A DNA stretch of 27,265 bases from Candidatus Peregrinibacteria bacterium (GCA_023245725.1 JAHFJU010000009.1:1-27265); one strand, 5' to 3'; positions 15,106 through 23,039 are shown, counted from the stretch's first letter. Translations and numbers: made by a program. The notes: a model not told the origin generated them from the letters alone.

Positions 15106-15302
15106 TTTACAGTATCACTTCGGACGACAAAAAACTCGTGCCTTCTTAGTCGTAGGCTCTTTACAACTACTCCAGATCATTGTAAAAATGTGTTCCCAGG
15201 AAAGAACCATGAAACATAAAAGCAATATAGCAATTTTATAACTAAAAAAATCCTGCTGCCACGAAATTATAGAGGAACACTCAGATCGCCCATCTACAAA
15301 AT

Positions 15303-15331
15303 TCGACAAACACCGAATAAAATGGTATAGT
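15303..15331 (+). promoter_or_regulatory. Promoter of the three-gene CDF operon
   Basis: TCGACA (15303-15308; five of six consensus bases), a 17-nt spacer and TATAGT (15326-15331). The ATG at 15340 is 8 nt after the -10, so the mRNA would be leaderless. The preceding 200 nt after nth hold no gene or clear terminator. Confidence 0.65.
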
Positions 15332-15339
15332 ATTGGCAT

Positions 15340-16344
15340 ATGGCTAAAGAAAACTCGACACCGACATCAATCGAAGATACACCGAAAAAAACAGGTAAAA
15401 TAAAACGAGTAGAAATAAAAAATCTAAGAGGAATAGAAGGAATAAAATTTAGAATAAGACAACGAGCTGGAATGGTCTTGGGCGCCGCAGCAATTGCAGG
15501 TGCAGGGGCTCTTGCAACAGCACAAGGAACACGAACAGCATATAGGCATTTTACAGGATACAATCCTGCAGAAATTTCGGCAAATGCTGTAGCCGAAGGA
15601 GATAATAGGACAGAAGAGGTAGATACGAATGACGAGAAAGAAGAACGCGAAGAAACAAAAAAAACCGACACGCCTAATAGAAATGACAAAGATAATAATG
15701 ACGAAAACGGAGGCACAGAAACTACAAACAGCGGAGACAATTCAGATGAAGATCAGGGAGAACCAACTCGCGCTCCACGACATAGAATACATTTACAGAA
15801 AACAGATAATGAAGACGATATTCCTGCGGCTGCCAGAAGACCTCATCCCAGATCATCAGATAGATCTGGGATAGAACACGACGGAGGTGAAATTCTAAAA
15901 AAACTTGACGATGTCAAAAAATTCATGGGGGCTGAAGAATTGAAAGGTGCGATAGAAGAAGCGAAAACCGGAGTTAAAGGTGTTCTTAATAAAGCCGAAG
16001 ACATGATGAATAAAGGAGCAGAATTAATAAAAGATATTAGCGATTTACAGAAGTTTAAAAACAAAGCACTTCACTTAGGCGACATGATTGCATTTTGGGG
16101 AGTATTTCTATTCTGTATCGGAAAATATTTCAGATATGCAAAAGTACTTATTGATATTAAGAAAAAGTTACTTCAACATCATGACCCAGCAGTAGTGCAA
16201 AATTTGGAAAATCTCGCTAATACAGTAAATAGTTTAATTGAAAGCGTTAATGCAAGCGGCAATACACAACCGGCAGATTTAACAGCCGAAATATCACGCC
16301 TTAGTGAAGCAGTTAAAAAAATTCAAGAAACTTTAAATAGATAA
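15340..16344 (+). CDS. Unrecognised membrane protein with acidic disordered linker and coiled coil
   Basis: 334 residues in clear blocks. Residues 1-45 are basic and cytoplasmic-looking. About 45-63 is a short Ala/Gly hydrophobic helix (VLGAAAIAGAGALATA). About 85-150 is a disordered Asp/Glu/Asn/Thr-rich stretch. About 180-245 is amphipathic helix (LKKLDDVKKF...EAKTGVKGVLNKAEDMMN). About 247-267 is a second membrane helix (MIAFWGVFLFCIGKYF). The rest is a coiled-coil-like tail (LENLANTVNSLIESVNASG, ISRLSEAVKKIQETL). I recognise no family. It is first in an operon with a cation diffusion facilitator (64-nt gap) and another unknown protein. The two helices would put the acidic region on the opposite face from the tails. 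Confidence 0.75.
   Translation: MAKENSTPTSIEDTPKKTGKIKRVEIKNLRGIEGIKFRIRQRAGMVLGAAAIAGAGALATAQGTRTAYRHFTGYNPAEISANAVAEGDNRTEEVDTNDEKEEREETKKTDTPNRNDKDNNDENGGTETTNSGDNSDEDQGEPTRAPRHRIHLQKTDNEDDIPAAARRPHPRSSDRSGIEHDGGEILKKLDDVKKFMGAEELKGAIEEAKTGVKGVLNKAEDMMNKGAELIKDISDLQKFKNKALHLGDMIAFWGVFLFCIGKYFRYAKVLIDIKKKLLQHHDPAVVQNLENLANTVNSLIESVNASGNTQPADLTAEISRLSEAVKKIQETLNR
15845..15872 (+). repeat. Perfect intragenic inverted repeat
   Basis: ATCCCAGATC (15845-15854) and GATCTGGGAT (15863-15872) are perfect complements around an 8-nt loop, inside the coding region between the acidic linker and the helical part. There is no following T-run, so it is not an obvious terminator. Confidence 0.7.
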
Positions 16345-16408
16345 CTGAATTAGCGCGCATAAATCAGCTAAATAAATAGGATTAAGAAAAGAAAAATAAA
16401 CAATAAAA

Positions 16409-17650
16409 ATGTCGGCAGAAATAACCATAACTCCATCGCTAAAAACGACGCACCTTGAAAACCTCAAGCATGCAACAAAAATCGTGCGCCGAAGTTTAGT
16501 ATTAATTATTCTAGTTGCAGTATTAAAAGCCGTCGGAGGATACTTTACAAACATCGTCGCTCTCGCAGGAGACGCAGTTGGCAGCGTAACAGATATTATT
16601 TCAAATAGCGCAATTCTAATCGGGCTAACTGCGTCGCAAAAAAAAGCTAACAGCAATTTCACCTACGGGCTACATCGTATTGAAACTCTTGTTACGTTCG
16701 TTGTTTCATTCATCGTGGTGTATTTGGGAGGAAAAATTTTTTTAGCATCGCATGACCGTTTTTATGTAGCTCCTCATACAACGGCTCACGGATTAGGTAT
16801 TGCAGCGGCCATAATCTCAATTCTTTTTTCGGTCGCAACATTTTTTTATCAGTACAGAACAGGCCTAAAAATAAATTCAAAAGCACTCATGGCCAGCGCG
16901 TTCGACAAACGTAACGATGCATTTGTTTCATGTGGAGTTCTAGTGAGCGTCATAGCAGATAAATTCGATATTCCATTTATTGAAGGAACCGTTGGCATTT
17001 TTATCGCTGGAATGATTATTTGGAACGGGCTTCAGCATGGCTATGAAGCTGTGCTTTACCTATTAGATTATTGGGATAATCCTGAAATCACATCGCAGAT
17101 AAAAAAAATCCTCTCAGATTCTTCTATGGTTACAAGTATTACAAATATTCGACTTCGACATGCAGGTACATTTATTTATGGGGAGGCTTTTATTCAAGTA
17201 AACCCCTTTGTAGAGAGCAAAGATCTGCGTGATGAACTACACCGTTTAGAGCGTCATATAGAGGATTCTGTAGAGCATCTTGGCGACCTCGTATTATTTA
17301 TCGACCCACCTATACCAGACACAGCCATAATTGCGTTACCGATAGTCAACGACAATGGACTTTCGTCAAAGATTGCAACTGATGCTGACACTCCTTGCAA
17401 AATTCTAATTCTAAAAATTGCTAACGGAAAAATTCAATCGTCGCACAACGTTACAAGTGAACTTCACATGAAAAATATCTCAGAAATTTCTAACATAGTG
17501 AAACGCGAAAAAATAAATATTTTTGTGTCGAGTCTAATTACTCCCGCGCTGTACTACAATCTTCGTCTCAACAATGTAAAAGTGTATCCGCACCTGCTAG
17601 AGGTCGAGTCGGTGAAAGATACGCTTAAACTGCTGTTGATTGATTTATAA
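16409..17650 (+). CDS. Cation diffusion facilitator fused to a NifX/NifB-like domain
   Basis: 413 residues. Residues 25-215 form the CDF membrane domain, with ALAGDAVGSVTDIISN in TM2, YGLHRIE after it, and SAFDKRNDAFVS in TM5; a cytoplasmic ferredoxin-like domain follows. From about 305 to the end is a dinitrogenase iron-molybdenum cofactor (NifX/NifB C-terminal) type domain: IIALPIVNDNGLSSKIATDA...ILKIANGKI...VSSLITPALYYNLRLNNVKVY. The transport-site residues are unusual: TM2 has Gly58 where zinc CDFs have His or Asp, with Asp62 kept, and TM5 has Asp166-x3-Asp170 in place of His-x3-Asp. Loss of His favours Mn or Fe over Zn. It should export divalent metal using the proton gradient. The middle position in a three-gene operon ties it to two unknown proteins. 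Confidence 0.9.
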   Translation: MSAEITITPSLKTTHLENLKHATKIVRRSLVLIILVAVLKAVGGYFTNIVALAGDAVGSVTDIISNSAILIGLTASQKKANSNFTYGLHRIETLVTFVVSFIVVYLGGKIFLASHDRFYVAPHTTAHGLGIAAAIISILFSVATFFYQYRTGLKINSKALMASAFDKRNDAFVSCGVLVSVIADKFDIPFIEGTVGIFIAGMIIWNGLQHGYEAVLYLLDYWDNPEITSQIKKILSDSSMVTSITNIRLRHAGTFIYGEAFIQVNPFVESKDLRDELHRLERHIEDSVEHLGDLVLFIDPPIPDTAIIALPIVNDNGLSSKIATDADTPCKILILKIANGKIQSSHNVTSELHMKNISEISNIVKREKINIFVSSLITPALYYNLRLNNVKVYPHLLEVESVKDTLKLLLIDL

Positions 17651-17676
17651 AAATTATTAATTTTTCACACTCATAT

Positions 17677-18570
17677 ATGTCAAACTTCGAAGCCACACAT
17701 GAACAGCCACAGCTGCAAAATCAGCTTAATGATCTTATCTTTAGAGTAGTACAACAAAAACTCGGCAATATCGACCACGCTGAAAATCGCGATACAATAA
17801 AAGAAGAGTGCAAGCTCGATCGCAAAACAATTCTAGAAAGCAACCTATTTAGAAACGCTATTATTCCTGCATTGAAGGATGCAGAAACAAAACATACTCC
17901 ATATACAGTGACTGCATATTACAAAAATGAAGATGAATCCGCACCATTTGATGGATTTATCTTAAAGGCACCCAAAGGTAGTGGGTTAAGTGATATTGAA
18001 ATTAATCTTGAAGAGGATTTAGATGAGATATATGGAACATATCAAGAAAATCCCGACGAGATAAAGAGAGATACAAATTTTGTAATTACAGCTGCGCAGG
18101 TGATAGATATATTGAATAGAAAGCTCACCGTGGACGAGAGAAAGGAGAGGAGTATTAAATTATATGAACGACTCAAAAAAACCGGAATTATTACCGATGA
18201 AATGGTAGAAACATATACTATGGGGGAAAACTCCAACCCGGAAGCATCGATACAAAGTGACATCCTCGTATACATGAATCATCATGGATCTGAGGAAGGA
18301 ATCGGTGAATATCTACATAAAATACAAGATCTATTATCCGATATAAAGCCTAAAATAAAATCAAATGGTTATAGTATAGATAAAAGTCTTAAAGATTTTT
18401 CAGAATATGAAAAAATTAAGGCAATACGACTTGAGTACCTCGGGGAAAGTGGTGGCACAGAACCTACCCAAAAAGAAATAGAATGGTCACTCAAGAAAAT
18501 TGCTCGAGAAAGTCAAACTCGAGATGACGAAACTCAAGAGATAACTGAGGACACAACAGAACCTGAATAA
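17677..18570 (+). CDS. Unrecognised acidic cytoplasmic protein
   Basis: 297 residues, hydrophilic, with no signal peptide or membrane helix. Acidic patches recur (NLEEDLDEIYGTYQENPDEI, and a disordered ending DDETQEITEDTTEPE). Helical segments such as LTVDERKERSIKLYERLKKT and GEYLHKIQDLLSDIKPKI suggest a mostly alpha-helical fold. There are no obvious catalytic motifs and I do not recognise a family. It begins 26 nt after the CDF gene and ends 2 nt before a strong terminator, so it is the last gene of the operon starting at 15340. The start at 17677 has no Shine-Dalgarno. Confidence 0.75.
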   Translation: MSNFEATHEQPQLQNQLNDLIFRVVQQKLGNIDHAENRDTIKEECKLDRKTILESNLFRNAIIPALKDAETKHTPYTVTAYYKNEDESAPFDGFILKAPKGSGLSDIEINLEEDLDEIYGTYQENPDEIKRDTNFVITAAQVIDILNRKLTVDERKERSIKLYERLKKTGIITDEMVETYTMGENSNPEASIQSDILVYMNHHGSEEGIGEYLHKIQDLLSDIKPKIKSNGYSIDKSLKDFSEYEKIKAIRLEYLGESGGTEPTQKEIEWSLKKIARESQTRDDETQEITEDTTEPE

Positions 18571-18572
18571 AC

Positions 18573-18604
18573 AAAAAGAGACCTCACTCAGAGGTCTCTT
18601 TTTT
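18573..18604. terminator. Bidirectional rho-independent terminator
   Basis: A 13-bp perfect stem, AAAAAGAGACCTC (18573-18585) with GAGGTCTCTTTTT (18591-18603), and a 5-nt ACTCA loop. The T-run on one strand and the A-run on the other let it end both the CDF operon (plus) and pnp (minus, stop at 18636). Confidence 0.92.
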
Positions 18605-18635
18605 ATTGTGTAGGAATTTACACACTTCCAACCAA

Positions 18636-20903
18636 TTACCGACGTGGCCCGCCCATTGGTCTTCGAGGTGGACGTGCACCGCCGAATCCGCCTTCGCGCG
18701 GAGCAGGAGGTGCCCAGCCTTCTGGTTTAGGCAACAATGCTTTGCGTGAAAGATTCAAGCGTCCTTGATCGTCGATCTCCATGAGTTTCACCTTAACGAC
18801 GTCACCAAGTTTTACTACTTCATCCATAGTATTTGTGCGAGCCCAATCCCATTCAGAAATATGAACGAGACCATCGCGCCCGGGAGCAATTTCAATAAAC
18901 ACTCCAAAGTCCATCAGACGAACAGCTGTTCCTTCAAAAATGTCTCCAACTTGAGGAACGTAGGTAAGTTTCTTAATCCATTCAAGCGCTTGCGCTCCTT
19001 GTTCTTGATTCGGTGCAGTAATCATAACCAAACCGTCTTGCTCAATGTCGATTTCACAACCGGTCTCTTTTGTAATTTTCTGAATTGTTTCGCCACCCTT
19101 GCCAATAACTGTACGAATTTGTTCAGGATCAATACGAATTGAGCTGATCATTGGAGCATATTTTGAAAGATGATCGCGATGCGTAGACAATACTTTATGC
19201 ATTTCACCAAGTATAAAATCACGACCGACTTTTGCTCGATCGAGCGCCTCTTTCATTATATCGAGAGAAAGACCTTTCACTTTAATATCCATCTGAAGTG
19301 CAGTAATTCCTTCGCTTGAACCTGTAACTTTAAAATCCATATCTCCTGCAAAGTCTTCCATACCCTGAATATCAGACAAAATCTTGTATTTTCCATTCTT
19401 GCCATCAAAATCCTTAGAAGTAATTAGACCCATTGCAATACCGGCAACAGGACGTTTAAGTGGCACGCCGGCATCTAACAAAGACAAAGTAGAACCGCAA
19501 ACAGAAGCCATCGAGCTTGAACCGTTACAACTCAAAACCTCAGAAACAACACGCATTGTATAAGGGAATTCTTCTTTTTCAGGTAGAACAGGAATCAATG
19601 CACGCTCAGCCAAATCTCCATGACCAATTTCTCGGCGAGATGTACCACGAAGCGGTTTTACCTCACCAACTGAGAACGGTGGAAAGTTATAATGATGAAT
19701 ATAACGTTTGATCATATCAACATCCATCGTGTCGATAATTTGTGCTGCTCCGGGAGAACCGAGAGTTGTTAATGTAAGAGCCTGAGTTTCACCACGTTGG
19801 AACAAAGCAGAACCATGAGTTCGAGGTAACAAACCCGCAGCAATTGAAATAGGACGAATTTCGTCTATCTTACGGCCATCGAGACGTTTTTCATTTTCAA
19901 GAATGTTCTTTCGCATGAACTGCTCCAAAAAATCGACTAGCTCAATTTTCAAATCCTTCGCGCTAAAGAGTTCTTCTTTAATTTGTGCGTCGAATTGAGA
20001 TACCATCTTGTCTTCGATTTCATGAATTCGTTCTTTTACCTCGCCTTTAGTAAGACCTTGAACTGCATCCATCATTTCAGGAGTCAAAAACTTTCCTAAC
20101 GCATCACGAACATGAGTGTTCTCAGCACCAAAACACATTGTTCGATTAGCCGGATTAATAAGTTCTTTCAACTTAAGTTGCAATTCACATATCTGTTTAA
20201 TGTTTTTGTGAGCCATTTCGAGCGCAGCAAGCATTACGTCTTCAGGAATTTCTTTACATGCAGCCTCCACCATCGTAATTGCATCGAGTGTTCCGGCAAC
20301 AACCAAATCGAGTCTTCCCTTTTCTACTTGTTCATAGGTTGGGTTAACAATAAGCTGATTTTTGCCCTCGCTGTCGACAATGTATCCCATTCTAACCGCA
20401 GCAACTGGGCCAGCAAATGGCATACCCGAAATCATCAATGCAGATGAAGCGGCAATAATTGCAGAAGTCGAAGGATCAACCTCCATATCTGCTGACAAAA
20501 CAGTAGCAATAATCTGAACATCGTTCGTAACTCCTTTAGGAAAAAGCGGACGAATAGGACGATCAATCAAACGTGCATTCAAAATTGCATTATCTGAAGG
20601 GCGACCCTCTCTTTTAATAAAGCGGCTGCCTTTAATTTTACCGGTTGCATAGTATTTCTCTTCGTAATCAACCATTAATGGAAAGAAATCTACATCTTGT
20701 CGTGGCTTATCTGACATTGTTGCAGTTGAAAGAACCATAGTTTCACCTAGTGAAGCAACAACCGCACCGTGTGCCTGATTTGCAAACAAACCTGTTGAAA
20801 GTTTAAGAACTCGGCCTGCGAGGTTCATCTCTACAGACTTAATTTTGTCTAATGGATTCATAGGAGAAGAATTATTTTTTTTAAATAAAGAAGAAAAGAT
20901 CAT
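18636..20903 (-). CDS. pnp: Polyribonucleotide nucleotidyltransferase (PNPase)
   Basis: 755 residues: two RNase PH domains (about 15-225 and 330-560) joined by the helical linker, then a KH domain (IRIDPEQIRTVIGKGGETIQ) and an S1 domain (VGDIFEGTAVRLMDFGVFIE...DGLVHISEWDW), ending in an RG/RP-rich tail (GGFGGARPPRRPMGGPRR). The catalytic region includes LSDIQGMEDFAGDMDFKVTG, with the conserved Asp residues. PNPase degrades RNA 3' to 5' by phosphorolysis. It lies 280 nt downstream of rpsO, the conserved bacterial order. The ATG at 20903 fits a -10-like box 9 nt upstream; Met15 (MNPLDKIKSVEM) is an alternative start closer to the usual N-terminus. Confidence 0.98.
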   Translation of the reverse strand: MIFSSLFKKNNSSPMNPLDKIKSVEMNLAGRVLKLSTGLFANQAHGAVVASLGETMVLSTATMSDKPRQDVDFFPLMVDYEEKYYATGKIKGSRFIKREGRPSDNAILNARLIDRPIRPLFPKGVTNDVQIIATVLSADMEVDPSTSAIIAASSALMISGMPFAGPVAAVRMGYIVDSEGKNQLIVNPTYEQVEKGRLDLVVAGTLDAITMVEAACKEIPEDVMLAALEMAHKNIKQICELQLKLKELINPANRTMCFGAENTHVRDALGKFLTPEMMDAVQGLTKGEVKERIHEIEDKMVSQFDAQIKEELFSAKDLKIELVDFLEQFMRKNILENEKRLDGRKIDEIRPISIAAGLLPRTHGSALFQRGETQALTLTTLGSPGAAQIIDTMDVDMIKRYIHHYNFPPFSVGEVKPLRGTSRREIGHGDLAERALIPVLPEKEEFPYTMRVVSEVLSCNGSSSMASVCGSTLSLLDAGVPLKRPVAGIAMGLITSKDFDGKNGKYKILSDIQGMEDFAGDMDFKVTGSSEGITALQMDIKVKGLSLDIMKEALDRAKVGRDFILGEMHKVLSTHRDHLSKYAPMISSIRIDPEQIRTVIGKGGETIQKITKETGCEIDIEQDGLVMITAPNQEQGAQALEWIKKLTYVPQVGDIFEGTAVRLMDFGVFIEIAPGRDGLVHISEWDWARTNTMDEVVKLGDVVKVKLMEIDDQGRLNLSRKALLPKPEGWAPPAPREGGFGGARPPRRPMGGPRR

Positions 20904-20912
20904 GTATATAAA

Positions 20913-20941
20913 TTTATATTAAAGGATATTTGATAATTGAA
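20913..20941 (-). promoter_or_regulatory. Putative internal promoter for pnp
   Basis: On the minus strand TTCAAT (20936-20941), 17 nt, TATAAA (20913-20918). The -10 ends 9 nt before the ATG at 20903. The -35 matches only half of the consensus, so confidence rests mostly on the -10 and the spacing. Confidence 0.4.
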
Positions 20942-20969
20942 CAGCGCCGACAGTTTATGCGGCGGTGTT
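20940..20969 (-). promoter_or_regulatory. GC-rich stem-loop between rpsO and pnp
   Basis: AACA-x-CGCCG on the minus strand pairs with CGGCG-x-TGTT (arms 20960-20969 and 20940-20949; one mismatch, 10-nt loop). No T-run follows. In enterobacteria a stem-loop at this place is cut by RNase III and lets PNPase repress its own mRNA; the same role here is inference from position. A second, looser hairpin (GGAAATG...CATTTTCC, 21057-21100) lies further upstream. Confidence 0.4.
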
Positions 20970-21162
20970 GCGTTTTATAAATAAAATCGACTGATTCATA
21001 TTTACGTACAACGAAAAAACTAATGAGCTGTTTTAGTTCTCGATGAATGGGTACAAGGAAATGTATAGTTTAAAATGGGATTTTACCCCATGCATTTTCC
21101 TGCCTCCATATTGAGAACACAAACCAAACTAATATCAACCGCTAAAAGCGGAAACAGCTAAA

Positions 21163-21185
21163 CAAAAAAACAGGGCAGATGCCCT
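21163..21185 (-). terminator. Terminator of rpsO
   Basis: On the minus strand AGGGC-ATCT-GCCCT (21172-21185) overlaps the rpsO stop codon and is followed by G and a run of seven T. It should end much of the rpsO transcript, leaving pnp to read-through or its own promoter. Confidence 0.8.
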
Positions 21186-21447
21186 ATTTTCTAAGTTTCA
21201 ATTTTTCAAGGAGCGATTCGTACTCAGATTTATCTGCTTGGCTGAGGTACGTAAGAAGTTTTCGTCTGTGACCTACCATCATAAGTAGACCGCGACGAGA
21301 ATTTTTGTCATTCTTATGTTTCTCTAGGTGAGTCTGTAATTCGTTAATGCGCTCAGTGAGCATTGCTACCTGTAATGAGTGAGAACCTGTATCCTTAGAA
21401 TGTTTCTGGTGCTTCTTGATAACAGAAGTCTTTAGTGATTTTTTCAT
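21184..21447 (-). CDS. rpsO: 30S ribosomal protein S15
   Basis: 87 residues, the family length, with the typical helical bundle: VIKKHQKHSKDTGSHSLQVA, LTERINELQTHLEKHKNDKN, SRRGLLMMVGHRRKLLTYLS, ending in YESLLEKLKLRK. S15 binds the central domain of 16S rRNA early in 30S assembly. The start at 21447 gives the normal N-terminus. The 68 nt to the divergent gene at 21516 must contain both promoters. In other bacteria S15 represses its own translation through a 5' structure; I cannot identify that structure here. Confidence 0.98.
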   Translation of the reverse strand: MKKSLKTSVIKKHQKHSKDTGSHSLQVAMLTERINELQTHLEKHKNDKNSRRGLLMMVGHRRKLLTYLSQADKSEYESLLEKLKLRK

Positions 21448-21495
21448 GCGGGCGAATTCTACCAGCCACCCCTATATTATGCAAGTGAGATACTA

Positions 21496-21501
21496 TATAC
21501 T
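21496..21501 (+). promoter_or_regulatory. -10 element TATACT before the membrane protein
   Basis: TATACT ends 14 nt before the ATG at 21516 in the divergent region with rpsO. No good -35 is visible at the right distance. Confidence 0.4.
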
Positions 21502-21515
21502 CCTGAAGCAATTTT

Positions 21516-22445
21516 ATGAATTCCAGAAAGATTATTGCAGAAGCATGGGAGTTTACGCGTGACAATAAACGACTAATGTGGTGGTTTAGTTTTTTCCCGT
21601 CACTATTGTCATTAATAGTGAGCATCATATATGTAACGTATCAATTTTTTGCATTCAAAAGGTCAGCACTGTTTGATAATGCACATACAAGTTTTCTAGT
21701 AGAAGCGGCAACAGGCATAATCACATTTTTAAACACACACTCAGGACTTTGGATTCCGGCAATCCTTATTACAGTAGTAGTAGGACTCCTCTACTTTTTG
21801 CTCCCTACAATATGCCAGGCTGGAATGATTCGATACATCGCACGCCACCGTACTGGTGAACAAGTACGTCTGAGTTCCGCGTTGTCATTTGGCATATTAA
21901 TTTTTCTTCCACTACTCGAATACCACCTTCTAGTAAAATCGTTTTCATACATTTCAATTTTTGGAGAAGCAGGATTTGTTGTTCGCAATCTTGGCGTAGA
22001 TGTAATGGAGACATTCCTTCCAATATTTATTATCGTATTAGTTTTTGGATTTTTTCTAACTCTCCTATTCACATACTCGGATTTCTTCATAGTACTTGAA
22101 AAAAAGAGCGTGGTTGAATCAATGACTGCGAGTGCAAAATTAGTAATACTCTCTTGGAAACACACCTTTATTATCGGAATTCTGATGCTAATTATTGGTA
22201 TGCGAATAATTATTAACGTAGTGATAGTTTTATTAATTCCACTACTTCTATTTGTTTTAGGCGGATACGTAGCGTCAGTAACATTCGCAGCAATAGGAAT
22301 TTATTTGGGAATATTTTTAGGATTCATCGCATTATTTTTGTCAGCATATTTTTCTGCGATACTAAATGTTTTCGCAAATGCAGTATGGACTTATACTTTT
22401 TTACATCTTCGCGGAGAAAAAGACATACAAGAAGAAATTTCTTAA
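21516..22445 (+). CDS. Polytopic membrane protein, unknown function
   Basis: 309 residues with about six hydrophobic segments (near residues 20-45, 85-110, 125-145, 165-190, 210-245 and 245-285). The N-terminus MNSRKIIAEAWEFTRDNKRL is a short amphipathic helix before the first segment, a layout common in uncharacterised membrane proteins with a stretch like SVVESMTASAKLVILSWKHT (about residues 195-215), an interfacial helix that resembles glycerophosphodiester-phosphodiesterase-type membrane domains. No catalytic residues stand out. It is transcribed alone, divergent from rpsO, and no terminator was found after it. Confidence 0.8.
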   Translation: MNSRKIIAEAWEFTRDNKRLMWWFSFFPSLLSLIVSIIYVTYQFFAFKRSALFDNAHTSFLVEAATGIITFLNTHSGLWIPAILITVVVGLLYFLLPTICQAGMIRYIARHRTGEQVRLSSALSFGILIFLPLLEYHLLVKSFSYISIFGEAGFVVRNLGVDVMETFLPIFIIVLVFGFFLTLLFTYSDFFIVLEKKSVVESMTASAKLVILSWKHTFIIGILMLIIGMRIIINVVIVLLIPLLLFVLGGYVASVTFAAIGIYLGIFLGFIALFLSAYFSAILNVFANAVWTYTFLHLRGEKDIQEEIS

Positions 22446-22622
22446 CAAAAATAAAACGAGAGCTCGAATTACCGCTTGTTACAAACAAAATTCAATGTAC
22501 TGCTCAATGAGTACGCTATAAAAAATCAATTCAAAACATTATGAACAATAATATAATTCGCAAACGCGTGAACAGTTTTTTCTTTGCGTAAGCCAAAATT
22601 GAATTACAATGCAAACATAAAG

Positions 22623-22642
22623 ATTTAATTTACAAATTAAAT
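22623..22642. repeat. Perfect AT palindrome upstream of the histone-like gene
   Basis: ATTTAATTT (22623-22631), AC, AAATTAAAT (22634-22642): 9-bp perfect arms, 28 nt before the ATG at 22671. It may be an operator or a protein-binding site. The rest of the 225-nt gap before the gene is AT-rich and holds no other feature I can support, apart from a TACAAT at 22605-22610. Confidence 0.5.
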
Positions 22643-22670
22643 TTATTTTATTCTTTAACTTTTTCTTCAC

Positions 22671-22805
22671 ATGGTTGCAAAAAGGAAACCAGCAAAGAAG
22701 CCAGTAAAAAAAGCACCTAAGCTTGTAAAAGCAAAGGGAGTAAAAAAGCCAAAGGCTAAACCGGTTGCAAGGAAGCAAGTAAAAAAAGCAACAAAAAGAA
22801 AATAG
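22671..22805 (+). CDS. Lysine-rich histone H1-like DNA-binding protein (44 aa)
   Basis: A 44-codon frame starting MVAKRKPAKKPVKKAPKLVK and ending KKATKRK, then TAG. It is almost entirely Lys, Ala, Pro and Val with KKP/KKA repeats, like the C-terminal tails of histone H1 and bacterial AlgP/HctB-type proteins, which bind DNA or RNA through charge alone. It is disordered and cytoplasmic. A good terminator 29 nt downstream and an upstream palindrome support a real monocistronic gene. The frame on the opposite strand is hydrophobic, as expected for a complement of Lys codons, and is not credible. Confidence 0.8.
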   Translation: MVAKRKPAKKPVKKAPKLVKAKGVKKPKAKPVARKQVKKATKRK

Positions 22806-22834
22806 TACGACAGTAAATTGACTGTTGTATTTTT

Positions 22835-22870
22835 ATATCCCGCCACAAAATATTGGTCGGGATATTTTTT
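22835..22870 (+). terminator. Rho-independent terminator of the histone-like gene
   Basis: ATATCCCG (22835-22842) and CGGGATAT (22858-22865) pair perfectly, and CCA/TGG extends the stem inside with a bulge; six T close it (22865-22870). Confidence 0.85.
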
Positions 22871-22964
22871 GATGTACAAACTAACTAAATCACAACGCTA
22901 CAATGTAGATAATATAAATATGCTTCATTTTCAAAGACTAACTGAAGTTAAGCTCATATATACT

Positions 22965-23039
22965 TGGTGACCCCAGCGGGAATTGAACCTGCATCTAGGG
23001 CTTAGGAGTCCCTTGTTCTATCCGTTAAACTATGGGGTC
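22965..23039 (-). tRNA. tRNA-Arg (CCT)
   Basis: On the minus strand: acceptor GACCCCA/TGGGGTC, D-arm GTTT/GAAC, anticodon loop CTCCTAA (anticodon CCT), T-loop TTCAATT, discriminator A and an encoded CCA. Two stem positions do not pair: A31-G39 at the bottom of the anticodon stem (AGGGA/GCCCT) and A51-C63 in the T-stem (GCAGG/CCCGC). A TATAAT (23050-23055, minus) lies 10 nt before the 5' end. Overall fold and loops are standard, so I call it functional with some doubt. Confidence 0.9.

Noticed and set aside
22539..22778. Minus-strand frames opposite the histone-like gene
   Set aside because: Hydrophobic Phe/Leu-rich frames are the automatic complement of Lys-rich codons; the plus-strand frame has the terminator and the family-like composition.
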